Part shown: one piece after another, positions 6,593-15,006 of the stretch | Layout: each line of letters begins with the position of its first letter | How positions within the stretch are numbered: position 1 is the first letter of the stretch | NCBI RefSeq assembly: GCF_013283785.1 | Contig: NZ_JABCPZ010000010.1 | Location: 35,128-99,127, forward strand | Length of the DNA: 64,000 nucleotides | Reading direction: 5' to 3' | From: Nonomuraea antri | GTDB taxonomy: Bacteria > Actinomycetota > Actinomycetes > Streptosporangiales > Streptosporangiaceae | Made by a program: the position numbers and the translations under genes | Notes under the pieces: model-generated | The model's database searches: none | What the model was told of the DNA's origin: nothing | Seen by the model: only the letters and a program-made list of their open reading frames with translations

Positions 6593-9328
6593 TCAGTGGC
6601 GGTGAACCCACCAGTAATAGGCCGTAGAACTCGACCAGTCCGTGTTGATCCGGAACCCTGTCTCGCTCGACCAGGTGCAGTACCAGTCGCCCGCAGGATC
6701 GTGGCCAGATGATCCGCTCTCAGAGACACCGCGTCGCACGACGGCGACCGGCCCCATGTTGCCGAGCATCGACGCCCCGTAGGAGATCCAGTTCGTCCCG
6801 GGCGGCCCGCCCGGCGTCCACACCATCGACCCGGCGAGGATGCCCGCGGTGTTGCCCAGCGCGGTGAAGTCCCACCATTTGCCCACGTGTCTCGTACGGC
6901 CGCTGTTATCGAACCAGAAATACTGTTCGCGGCTGCCGTCCTTGAAATACCCGTACCTGGCATAGCCCTCCGCGACCTCCATCAACCCGCCATTCGGATT
7001 GGCCAGAGCCGCGTCCCTCACCTGCAACTGCATGAAGCCGGCCGCGATCGTGGTCTGGCTCGCAGCCGTCGCGCCGCTGTTGGTACCGCTCGTGACCTCG
7101 AACGTAGCCTCGCCGGAGAACACGTCATCCCGAGTTCGCAGCCGCGTGTAGTTCGTCCCGGACGACGGGTAGAACCGCATCTCAGGAAAGGTCGCCCCAG
7201 GCGGCTGCAGGTCCAGGCGCCGTCCGGTCGCCGCCGTCCTGATGTTGCTGCCCGTGATGGTCTTCCCATCGATCGCCGTAGCGGTCAGTCGGGTCGCGTC
7301 CACCGACCCGGCGGCGAGCTTGTCGAGCGTGACAGCGTTGGCCTTCAGGTGCGGGGTCTCGATCGCCGAAGCTTGAATGAGCCCGCCCGTGATCGTGTTG
7401 GCGATGACAGCGTCGGCCGCGTTCACGGTGCCGTCGATGATGTTCGCCCCGCTGAGTACCTTCCCGATGACGTCGCCGTTGACGAGCGGCTGCGTCGCGA
7501 TGCTTGCCGCAGTGGAGGGTGCGGACTCGTTGCCGCGCCGGTCCACGGACGTGAAGCGGAACCAGCGTGGTGTGTTGTAGGGCTGGTCCGCGACGAGTGC
7601 CGCGCCGGCCGCGCGCAGGTGGTCCACCAGCGTCCACGGGCCATCGGCTGCGCCCGCCATCCATACCCGCACCTGCTCAAAGTCCGACGACATGCCGCCG
7701 TTCTGGCCTAGCCCGTCCCAGCCAACCTCGATCACCCCGAGCCGGGTAGACAAGGCTGGCGTGCTCGGCACTGGCGGCGGGGTCGTATCGTCCTCGATCA
7801 GCGCCACCACCTGATCGCTGAATTCGCCCTTGGTGCCCTGCGCCACGGCGCGTACTTTGAACGCGTATGTCGTGGCGACGATCAGCGGGGAGTACGACGC
7901 CGTGGTGTCGTCGCTGCTGGCGATCAGCCGCCACGGCTCGCCGAGTTGGTTGACCCGGGCGTACAGCTCGTAGCCGTCCACTGTGAGCGCGACCCCGGCG
8001 ACGTCGGCGGCAACCGCCCCCCAGGTAGCGGTGACCTGCCCGCGAGCAAACCCGTATTCGTCCACGTAGGCGGCGTCGTCGATGATCAGTCCGGGCGGCT
8101 TCGCTGCCACGCGTCCGCCTGGCTGCTCCGGAGCTGGTTCGCCTCCGGACCCGCCGGATCCCACCCCGCCGTCGAGGATCCCGGCCGCCTGCCTGGCTAA
8201 CCTGATTTCGCGTTCCAAGAACCGGTCGTTGAGCACAACGTTGCCGCCCACCTGACCGTCCGACCCCACCGACAAGGTGATCTGCCTCAGCCGCAACGAC
8301 TGCATCGCCCCGCCGTCGCCCGGCGCGAGCAGGTAGTCCCCCGGCTGGTAATGCTCGAACGGCAGCCACCGCGCCCCGCTGAACAACAGCCCGCGGGTGA
8401 CCTGCACCCGCTCACGGGCGACACGCTCCAACGCGTTCTGCCCCAGCAACGTCGCGGTCCCGGCGTCCGAGACGCCGTTCTGCGACTGGTAGGTCTCCCA
8501 GCGACCCCATGGCGCGACAGCCCCCGGGTTGGTCACCTCCACCGACAGGCCGGCCTCGCCGCCGATCAGGATGGCCGACGCGGCATCCTCCAGCGTGCCC
8601 GTGTCGGGTGCCTCGGTGATGTCACGCCCAATCCGCAGGTCCACCGGCGACGAGCCGGACGCCCGGTCAGCGCCGAGCACCGTGTCCGGGTTGTACACCT
8701 GCAGCGTGCGGCCCTGCATCCGCCAGTCGATGACGCCCTGCTCGCTCAGGTTGATCAGGACGCTGAGCAGGTCCTTGCCCGGCTCGATGGCCAGCGTCAG
8801 CTTCCGCGTCGGGTCCCACGCCTGGTTGTCGCTGTCGCGGGTGTCGGAGAAGTTGTAGGTCAGGCCGGCCAGCGCGCCGCGCGCCTTCCCTTCCTGGATG
8901 AACGTCGCGAGGATCGCCCCGGCGCTGACGGCGTTGAACTGGCGCTTGCCGTCCACCATCGACCCGTTGGGGTACAGCACGACCTTCCGCAGCATCCAGG
9001 CCCAGCCCGGCAGATCGTAGGAGCGGGCCCCAGCCCGGTCGGTCTCGTCGCCACCCCGCTTGATCCGCAGAAACCGCGCGTTCGGCGGCTCCACCCACGG
9101 GCCGCCGTCCGCCGCGTACTCCACCGCGACCTCGCAGTGCTCGGCGATGAGGTGGGCGTTCAGCCCAGCCGCCGGGTAGGTCGCCCTGAGGCTGGGCACG
9201 TCGTTCAGCGGGGTGGCCAGCTCGAAGCCGCTGTGCTGAGGGAGCGTACCGAGCCGCACGTCATTGGGCGCGTAAGCCACCAGCCGCAGCGCGAACTTCG
9301 TGGGCTCACCTGGGATGATCACCTGCAC
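6593..9328 (-). CDS. Tail fibre / minor tail protein A with fibronectin-type regions
   Basis: 911 residues, GTG start. The N-terminal third (baseplate-hub-like, including WMLRKVVL and GRTLQVYNPDT) is clearly paralogous to fibre B. A Gly/Pro-rich linker near residue 390 leads into fibronectin-III-like segments (about 420-620), then a repetitive helical/beta region (IIDGTVNAADAVIANTITGG) and a unique aromatic C-terminal tip (about 790-911, ending YYWWVHRH). This layout fits a trimeric fibre with a receptor-binding end. It lies after Dit and fibre B in the late operon. Confidence 0.85.
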   Translation of the reverse strand: MQVIIPGEPTKFALRLVAYAPNDVRLGTLPQHSGFELATPLNDVPSLRATYPAAGLNAHLIAEHCEVAVEYAADGGPWVEPPNARFLRIKRGGDETDRAGARSYDLPGWAWMLRKVVLYPNGSMVDGKRQFNAVSAGAILATFIQEGKARGALAGLTYNFSDTRDSDNQAWDPTRKLTLAIEPGKDLLSVLINLSEQGVIDWRMQGRTLQVYNPDTVLGADRASGSSPVDLRIGRDITEAPDTGTLEDAASAILIGGEAGLSVEVTNPGAVAPWGRWETYQSQNGVSDAGTATLLGQNALERVARERVQVTRGLLFSGARWLPFEHYQPGDYLLAPGDGGAMQSLRLRQITLSVGSDGQVGGNVVLNDRFLEREIRLARQAAGILDGGVGSGGSGGEPAPEQPGGRVAAKPPGLIIDDAAYVDEYGFARGQVTATWGAVAADVAGVALTVDGYELYARVNQLGEPWRLIASSDDTTASYSPLIVATTYAFKVRAVAQGTKGEFSDQVVALIEDDTTPPPVPSTPALSTRLGVIEVGWDGLGQNGGMSSDFEQVRVWMAGAADGPWTLVDHLRAAGAALVADQPYNTPRWFRFTSVDRRGNESAPSTAASIATQPLVNGDVIGKVLSGANIIDGTVNAADAVIANTITGGLIQASAIETPHLKANAVTLDKLAAGSVDATRLTATAIDGKTITGSNIRTAATGRRLDLQPPGATFPEMRFYPSSGTNYTRLRTRDDVFSGEATFEVTSGTNSGATAASQTTIAAGFMQLQVRDAALANPNGGLMEVAEGYARYGYFKDGSREQYFWFDNSGRTRHVGKWWDFTALGNTAGILAGSMVWTPGGPPGTNWISYGASMLGNMGPVAVVRRGVSESGSSGHDPAGDWYCTWSSETGFRINTDWSSSTAYYWWVHRH

Positions 9329-9473
9329 GGCTGGCCCCCTTCAGATCGTTGATCTCGTCGCGCTGTTGGTCGATGGCCGCTGAAAGCAGCGCGTTCTCGT
9401 ACACCAGCTCCTCAACTCGCGCGCGCAGCGCTGCGATGATCCGGCCCGTGTCCACCACGAGGTCTTGCCGCAT
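9306..9473 (-). CDS. Short coiled-coil protein, 55 residues
   Basis: ATG start in a TAATG overlap with the preceding gene; its 3' end overlaps the start of fibre A by 23 bases. The sequence is nearly all predicted helix with heptad-like spacing (IIAALRARVEELVYENALLSA). Too short to classify. Coupling on both sides indicates it is really translated. Confidence 0.6.
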   Translation of the reverse strand: MRQDLVVDTGRIIAALRARVEELVYENALLSAAIDQQRDEINDLKGASRAGDHPR

Positions 9474-9946
9474 TACGCTCCTGTCTGCAGAAGCGCCCGC
9501 TGCTGTTCCAGGCGCGTGGCCGCGGCCTTCACCGGGTCGATCCGCACGTACGACCGCAGCGGGGCGAGCACGTCGGCTGCCTTCCGCGCGGCCGCCGTCC
9601 GAGCCTTCGGTACGGCTGTCGCGACCGTCGCGTGGTCGCGACGGCATCGCTCGACCCGCTCCAGCACAGCGGCGCGGGCTTCCTCTCCCGGCATCTGCCA
9701 TGGGTTCGTCTCGGGCAAGTTCGGCTCGTAGACGGGATGGACAGCGCGGTGCATCAGCACGTCGATCACCTCGTCCGTCGACGCCAGGCCGCACGCCACA
9801 GCGGTGGACTCGATCGCCACCTTCGGCAGGAACACCCCGACCGTGACACCGTCGCTGGCCCGGGTCAGCATGATCTCCCATGCGTCGATCCGCCCGGACT
9901 CGTCGGCGGTGTCGGTCACCTCCGTGACCTGCCATGCGTCCGGCAT
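9473..9946 (-). CDS. Unidentified protein downstream of tail fibre B
   Basis: 157 residues, ATG at 9946 next to the fibre B stop. Contains DEVIDVLMHRAVHPVYEP and a C-terminal RIDPVKA, both loosely matching the protein that follows fibre A. This supports duplication of a fibre/accessory unit. The C-terminal half is Ala/Arg-rich and helical. Function unknown. Confidence 0.7.
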   Translation of the reverse strand: MPDAWQVTEVTDTADESGRIDAWEIMLTRASDGVTVGVFLPKVAIESTAVACGLASTDEVIDVLMHRAVHPVYEPNLPETNPWQMPGEEARAAVLERVERCRRDHATVATAVPKARTAAARKAADVLAPLRSYVRIDPVKAAATRLEQQRALLQTGA

Positions 9947-9948
9947 CG

Positions 9949-12693
9949 TCACCTCCAGGCCCAGATATGGAACGTCCGGCTCGGCGCGGGAGACCCAGCG
10001 GCCGGATCGTAGAAGAACAGGTCGCCGTTGCTGCGGGAATACAGCTGCATGTTCGTGGTCTGCTCGGCCGTGAACACCACCTTCGGCACGGTCGGGAAGC
10101 TGTACCCGAGCACCACCTGGTAGTAGGTGGCGCCCTTCGTCGCCGTGACCGAAATCATGATCAGACCGGAGTCGTCGGCGTACATCCACGTGCCCCGGTG
10201 AAGCGTCCCCGCCTGGTCGAGCACAAGGAGCTGGTCCTGCTGCGTCGGGTGCGTCCACCCGATCGACGCCTGCCCCTCCACCGCCGACACCGCGCCGCCG
10301 CGCTGCTCACCGTTCGACGGGTTCAGGATCGCTGCCTGCCAGAAGCCGGCCGCGTGCGTCAGGCGGCACATCGCGGTGCCCGGCTGGTTGGTGCCCGACT
10401 CCATGATCAGGGTCGCCTCCCCTGTGAAGCGGCTACCGTCGCTGTAGATACGCGACTGGTTGATGCCGCTGCCAGGGATGAACCGGATCTCAGGGGCCGC
10501 CGCGCCCGCAGGGTTGACCACCACCCGCGCGCCCGTCACCCCGGACGCGAGCTGACCCACGATGGACACCGCCCCCGTGGCGGCCGAGATGCTGGCGGTC
10601 TGCTGGCCGGAGCCGTTGAACGCCGCCAGGCCCGAGCTGTTGAGCTCGACCCGAGAACCGGACGCGCTGCCCGCGACGACGCGGGTGGACAGCGTGAGCA
10701 CCGCGGCGAGCTTGTCGGCCACCACCGCGCCGGCCTTGATGTGCTGCGCATCGACCGCGCCCACCGCGAGCTTGTCAGTAGTGACCGCGTTCGCGACCAG
10801 CGCGCCCGTCGTGATCGACTCGTTCGCGGCGTCGCCCTGGACGAGCTGCACCGCGGCGATCGTCGCCGACGCGGACGGAGCCGACTCGTTACCAGACCTG
10901 TCACGAGCGGTGAACCGGAACTGCCTGTCCGCGCCGTACGAGAGGCCCGGCACGAGAATCGCCCCGGCCTCCCCCAGCACGCCGATCTCCGACCAGCCGG
11001 GCGCAAGCGGGTCCTGTATCCACACGCGGACGTGCAGGAAGTCCGGCGGCATCGGCGCCGAGCCGACCCCGAGCCCGGACCAGGTCACCCGGACCACGCC
11101 GAGCCGCGTGGAGAGCTGCGGGGCGGTCGGTACGGGCGGCGCTTCGTCGTCGTCGGGGATCGTCACCGCCACCTGACTGGAGAACGGGCCGGTCTTGCCG
11201 ACGTTCACCGCCCGGACCTTGAAGGCGTACGACTCGCCGCTGACGAGCGGCGAGTACGTGGCCGTGGTGTCGCCCGCCGGAGTGGAGGTGACGAGGAACC
11301 ACGGCTGCCCCTGCTGGTTGATCCGCATGAACAGCTCGTAGCCGCCCACGGTGAGCGCGACCCCTCCGGCATCGGTGGTGACTGCGCCCCATGAGACCGT
11401 CACCTGCCCGTGCGGCAGCCCGTGCTCATCGATGTACGGCAGCGGGTTCACCAGCAGTCCGGTCGGGGCCGCCGGCGTGCGCGGCTCGGGCGCTTCCGGG
11501 CTCGGTTGCGCCCCTGACCCTCCGTCCGCCGTCGAACCGCCGACGATCCCGGCCGTCCGGCGGGCCAGCCGGATGTCCCGCTCCAAGAACCGGTCGTTGA
11601 GGACGAGCGACCCGCCGAGCACGCCTGTCGAGGTGCGCGCCAACGTCACCTGCCGGACGCGCAGCGGCTCCAGAACTCCGCCGTCTCCTGGCGCGAGCAC
11701 CCGGTCACCGGGCTGGTAGTCCTTCAGCGGCAACCAGCGTGCGCCGGGGATGACGATGCCTCGCGTTCGCTGCACCCGCTCGCGCCCGGCGCGCTCGAGC
11801 GCGGATTGCGCGAGGATCGTCGCAGTGCCCTCGTCGGCGATGCCGCCCGCGCCGACGTACTGCTCCCACCGCCCCCACGGCTGCGCTGCAGCGGGGTTGG
11901 TGAACGTCTTCACCAGGCCGTGGTCCCCGACGAGCAGCACCGACGACGCCAGATCCTCCAGCGTCGCGTCGTCCGGCGCCTCCGCGATGTCGCGGCCGTA
12001 TCGCAGGTCCACCGGGGCAGGTCCGGCCGCCAGGTCGTCGTTCAGCGTGTCAGGGTTGAACACCTGCAGCGTGCGGCCAGCCATGCGGAAGTCGCACACG
12101 CCCTGCTCGGCAAGGTTCTGCAGCGCCGTCAGCGCGTCCATGCCGGGCTGGTAGTAGATGTTGATGACCTTGTTCCAGGCGTGCCCTGCGCTGTCCTCGT
12201 CCGGGTTGAAGTCCCAGTTCAGGCCGGGTACCGCTTCGCGGCCCGGGGCCTTGGCCTCGGCGATGAACGTCTGCAGGATCTCGCCCGCCGTCGCGGAGAG
12301 GAACGCCCTCTTGCCGTCCACCAGCGGCACCGCACCGGGGTGGAGCACCACCTTACGGAGCATCCACACGAAGCCGGGCAGCTCGAACCTGAACAGCCCA
12401 GTCGAGTCGGAGCTGTCACCGCGGCGCTTGATGCGCAGGAACCGCGAGTCGGGCCCTTCGGTCCAGACGGTGCCGTCGACGCTCCACTCGACGGCGATCT
12501 CGCATGGCTGGTGGAGCAGGGCGGCGCCCACCGCGGTGGTGGTGTAGGTCAGCTTGAGCGACGGCACATCGTTCAAGGGCAAACCCGCCTCGAACGTCAG
12601 CGGGTGCGGGAGCACACCGAGCCGGCCACCGAAAGGCGCGTAGGCTACGAGTCGAAGATCAAACACCGGCCCCCTTGCCCATTCGATGGTCAC
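9949..12693 (-). CDS. Tail fibre / minor tail protein B, paralogue of fibre A
   Basis: 914 residues, GTG start, no obvious ribosome site; an internal GTG nine codons later has AAGGGGG before it. LRLVAYAP, PLNDVPSL, RFLRIKR, WMLRKVVL and GRTLQVFNPDT are shared with fibre A, and the order of domains is the same: hub-like N-terminus, Gly/Pro linker near 395, fibronectin-like segments, helical/beta stalk (ITTGALVANAVTTDKL). The last 110 residues differ from fibre A and end FHIWAWR. Two divergent tips suggest two receptor specificities. Confidence 0.85.
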   Translation of the reverse strand: MTIEWARGPVFDLRLVAYAPFGGRLGVLPHPLTFEAGLPLNDVPSLKLTYTTTAVGAALLHQPCEIAVEWSVDGTVWTEGPDSRFLRIKRRGDSSDSTGLFRFELPGFVWMLRKVVLHPGAVPLVDGKRAFLSATAGEILQTFIAEAKAPGREAVPGLNWDFNPDEDSAGHAWNKVINIYYQPGMDALTALQNLAEQGVCDFRMAGRTLQVFNPDTLNDDLAAGPAPVDLRYGRDIAEAPDDATLEDLASSVLLVGDHGLVKTFTNPAAAQPWGRWEQYVGAGGIADEGTATILAQSALERAGRERVQRTRGIVIPGARWLPLKDYQPGDRVLAPGDGGVLEPLRVRQVTLARTSTGVLGGSLVLNDRFLERDIRLARRTAGIVGGSTADGGSGAQPSPEAPEPRTPAAPTGLLVNPLPYIDEHGLPHGQVTVSWGAVTTDAGGVALTVGGYELFMRINQQGQPWFLVTSTPAGDTTATYSPLVSGESYAFKVRAVNVGKTGPFSSQVAVTIPDDDEAPPVPTAPQLSTRLGVVRVTWSGLGVGSAPMPPDFLHVRVWIQDPLAPGWSEIGVLGEAGAILVPGLSYGADRQFRFTARDRSGNESAPSASATIAAVQLVQGDAANESITTGALVANAVTTDKLAVGAVDAQHIKAGAVVADKLAAVLTLSTRVVAGSASGSRVELNSSGLAAFNGSGQQTASISAATGAVSIVGQLASGVTGARVVVNPAGAAAPEIRFIPGSGINQSRIYSDGSRFTGEATLIMESGTNQPGTAMCRLTHAAGFWQAAILNPSNGEQRGGAVSAVEGQASIGWTHPTQQDQLLVLDQAGTLHRGTWMYADDSGLIMISVTATKGATYYQVVLGYSFPTVPKVVFTAEQTTNMQLYSRSNGDLFFYDPAAGSPAPSRTFHIWAWR

Positions 12694-12778
12694 GGCTTCG
12701 GACAGCCGACGTCTCGCCCTGATTTCTGCAGATTCTCACGGAGATGACTCGCAGCGGCGTACGCTGATCGACAAAGCA

Positions 12779-12792
12779 GGTTGCGCGCAACC
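12779..12792. promoter_or_regulatory. Perfect 14-bp palindrome upstream of the inserted + strand gene
   Basis: GGTTGCGCGCAACC lies in the 254-base gap between fibre B (- strand) and the divergent gene at 12948. It is a plausible operator for a dimeric regulator. No clear promoter could be assigned. Confidence 0.4.
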
Positions 12793-12930
12793 TCACATCG
12801 ATGGACGCTTCCCTGAGATCATCACCTGCTTAGCGGCTATCAGGTGGTGAAGCTTCTAATTGCACACTTCGGCCGGGTCGGCACATCCGGCATTCTTCGT
12901 TGCTCAGCCTTGATACTGCATATCAACGAT

Positions 12931-12944
12931 AGGAGGATCCTCCT
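12931..12944 (+). promoter_or_regulatory. Ribosome site embedded in a perfect palindrome
   Basis: AGGAGGATCCTCCT precedes the ATG at 12948 by three bases. The SD core AGGAGG is its left half, so the site could be partly masked by pairing with its own right half. It supports 12948 as the start. Confidence 0.5.
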
Positions 12945-12947
12945 GAG

Positions 12948-13925
12948 ATGGCTTCGCCCCACGACTTCATCGCCGCTATCCGGCGCGAGTTAAACCGCCT
13001 CGATGCCCACTCCCTCAGCGCCACACTTCTCGCGCATCAGTACAAGATTATGAATCTGGTCGAGAATCCGCCTCTATCGGAGATCTCCGAGGTGGAGGTG
13101 ATCGAGAATCTTGAGGAAATCGAATGGACTATCTCAAAGGTAGATAGTTCCGCCGCCGATTACGCCAACGAGGTCTCCCTACTACCCGGGTTTGGAGACC
13201 GTGACGTTCAAGCCCATCGCTATTCAGCCATCCTCCTAACCCAGAACCTGTTCCGACTCAAGCAGCGGACAGCCAACCTGCTGAATGTGCTGGGCGTTAC
13301 AGACCATACTGGGCTGCTGGTGCCCGAGACAGAGTGGCTGCACTACCGTCCGCAATCCCAGCCTCCTGCAAGTACGATCGAGGATGAGTTTGCAGATGCG
13401 CTAGACGAACTTAGCATCGGCTTCCCGGAAAACATGGCACGGCATGTCCCGTTAGTTCTCTATATCAAACACGGAGACCATCTGGCAGCGCGCCAAGCGA
13501 TGAGAGACCTTGCTGAGGAGTACGGCAGCACCGAGGAGTTCCCACCCTTAGAAGGGTCGTTCTTTCAGCGGTTCCGCCTCTGGACGCAACGCCGGGGCGC
13601 TCAGGAACTTGGCGACGCCATGCGCCGCGTAGCCGAACTACCGCTAGAAGAACAGCAGGCCAACGTTAACTCTCTGAATGCCGAAGCAGTCAGCAAGCTC
13701 ATCACCGCCCTCGACAACACCGAAACGGCCGCCGGACTCGTTGGCTCCATACTGGTGATCAAAGTCAACGGCGCCATGAACTTTCGCACCTTGACCAATC
13801 GCGAGATTATCTACCTCGGCCAGCATCCTGGGCTCATTCGGGATCCCGCGAGCATGCAGGTAGCGCTCGACGCGCTAGCGATTGAGGCTAACGACCCTGT
13901 CGAAAGCCGATGGCTGCAAGATTGA
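12948..13925 (+). CDS. Unidentified helical protein inserted against the tail operon (moron)
   Basis: 325 residues, ATG start with AGGAGG upstream. It is the only + strand gene between 3.9 and 32.8 kb. Base and codon use are visibly less GC-rich than the neighbours, with TTA leucine codons at residues 15, 169 and 201. Mostly helical and acidic, with no signal peptide or membrane segment and no motif I recognise. Opposite orientation, own leader and different composition mark it as separately acquired and probably expressed in the lysogen. TTA codons would make translation depend on bldA in Streptomyces-like hosts. Defence, exclusion or host-modifying roles are possible; none is shown. Confidence 0.8.
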   Translation: MASPHDFIAAIRRELNRLDAHSLSATLLAHQYKIMNLVENPPLSEISEVEVIENLEEIEWTISKVDSSAADYANEVSLLPGFGDRDVQAHRYSAILLTQNLFRLKQRTANLLNVLGVTDHTGLLVPETEWLHYRPQSQPPASTIEDEFADALDELSIGFPENMARHVPLVLYIKHGDHLAARQAMRDLAEEYGSTEEFPPLEGSFFQRFRLWTQRRGAQELGDAMRRVAELPLEEQQANVNSLNAEAVSKLITALDNTETAAGLVGSILVIKVNGAMNFRTLTNREIIYLGQHPGLIRDPASMQVALDALAIEANDPVESRWLQD

Positions 13926-14135
13926 GTCAGTAATCAATGCCGATGATCTTGAGCCACAACCTATCCTGCCTCACCATAATCGAGGGCATCGTGATCCTCC
14001 CTCTTCACGGCCCAAGCGACCTCCACATGACTCCGCCAGCGTCATGCTCGCCGCCGTGTGACCGCCAGAGCTCGACGCCGACCTCCTGGCGGAGCGGCTG
14101 ACGGTCGCTGCTGCGCAGAGCCCCGCGCGAGCCGG

Positions 14136-15005
14136 TCATAGGTAGGCGCGCCGCGCCCTGATCTCCACCTTCGACGAGGCGTTCGTGCTCGTGGCGGCTG
14201 TGGAGACCAGCACCGCACGGGAGAACGGGTCGTTAACCGCAACGGATGGCGTCAGGTGCAGCCAGCGGAACTGTGAGCCGGGGCCGATTGCGTCGATCTC
14301 CCCGGTCACGTCGTCCCCGCTGGCCAGGTTCCACGTGTCCGTGGTCACCTTCGCGGCCTGCATGCGGCCGCAGTCGATGATCAGCCGCTCCCCCGCCAGC
14401 AGGCCACCTGCGCGGAGCACCCATCCGCCCGTTGCGACGTCTCCGATGGACGGCTGCACGGCCGGGCCTGTGAAGCGCAGCAGCGCGTCCACGATGGGCC
14501 CGGTCGAGCCGGCGAGGCTGGTGACGGCCTGGGCGAGCTGGTTGGGCGCGCCCTCCCAGGTGGACTCGGTCTCGTCGCGCCACAGCGCGCCCGGCACCTC
14601 GACCACTGCGGTGAGTCGGGCGGTTGCGGCGCCGGTGTTGACCTCCGGTTCGGTGCTGGCCGTGATCTGCACGTCGGCGACGCGGACGAGGTTGCCCGCC
14701 TGGTAGCGGAGCTTCATCAGTCGGTGCCGCGTCCCAAGGAGCGCCGACAGCGCTTCCAGGTTGCGCTCCATCTGCTCATATCCGCCGTCCGCCCCCGCGG
14801 GGGTGGCCGAGCTGACCTTGAAGGCCAGGCCGAACGTCGTGGCCTCCAGGTCGAGGCCGACGACCGGGATGTCCCCGTGCCTGCCCGGCACGCTGACCTT
14901 GACGGCCCGCGCGCCGGGCAAGGGCCGCCTCTGCGTCCCCTTCTTGAGTCTCCAGCAGCCGGCCGGATGGTCCAGCGGCACGCCGTCGAGCGAGTAGCTA
15001 GGCAC
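14136..15005 (-). CDS. Distal tail protein (Dit-like)
   Basis: 289 residues, GTG start immediately after the tape measure stop (AGGAG upstream). The N-terminus (SYSLDGVPLDHPAGCWRL) and the later galectin-like beta region (GPAVQPSIGDVATGGWVL) are typical of the siphovirus tail component family that forms the ring joining tail tube and tip. Position between tape measure and fibres agrees. The moron and a 210-base gap containing a weak hairpin (14062-14092) follow it. Confidence 0.8.
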   Translation of the reverse strand: MPSYSLDGVPLDHPAGCWRLKKGTQRRPLPGARAVKVSVPGRHGDIPVVGLDLEATTFGLAFKVSSATPAGADGGYEQMERNLEALSALLGTRHRLMKLRYQAGNLVRVADVQITASTEPEVNTGAATARLTAVVEVPGALWRDETESTWEGAPNQLAQAVTSLAGSTGPIVDALLRFTGPAVQPSIGDVATGGWVLRAGGLLAGERLIIDCGRMQAAKVTTDTWNLASGDDVTGEIDAIGPGSQFRWLHLTPSVAVNDPFSRAVLVSTAATSTNASSKVEIRARRAYL

Positions 15006-15006
15006 C

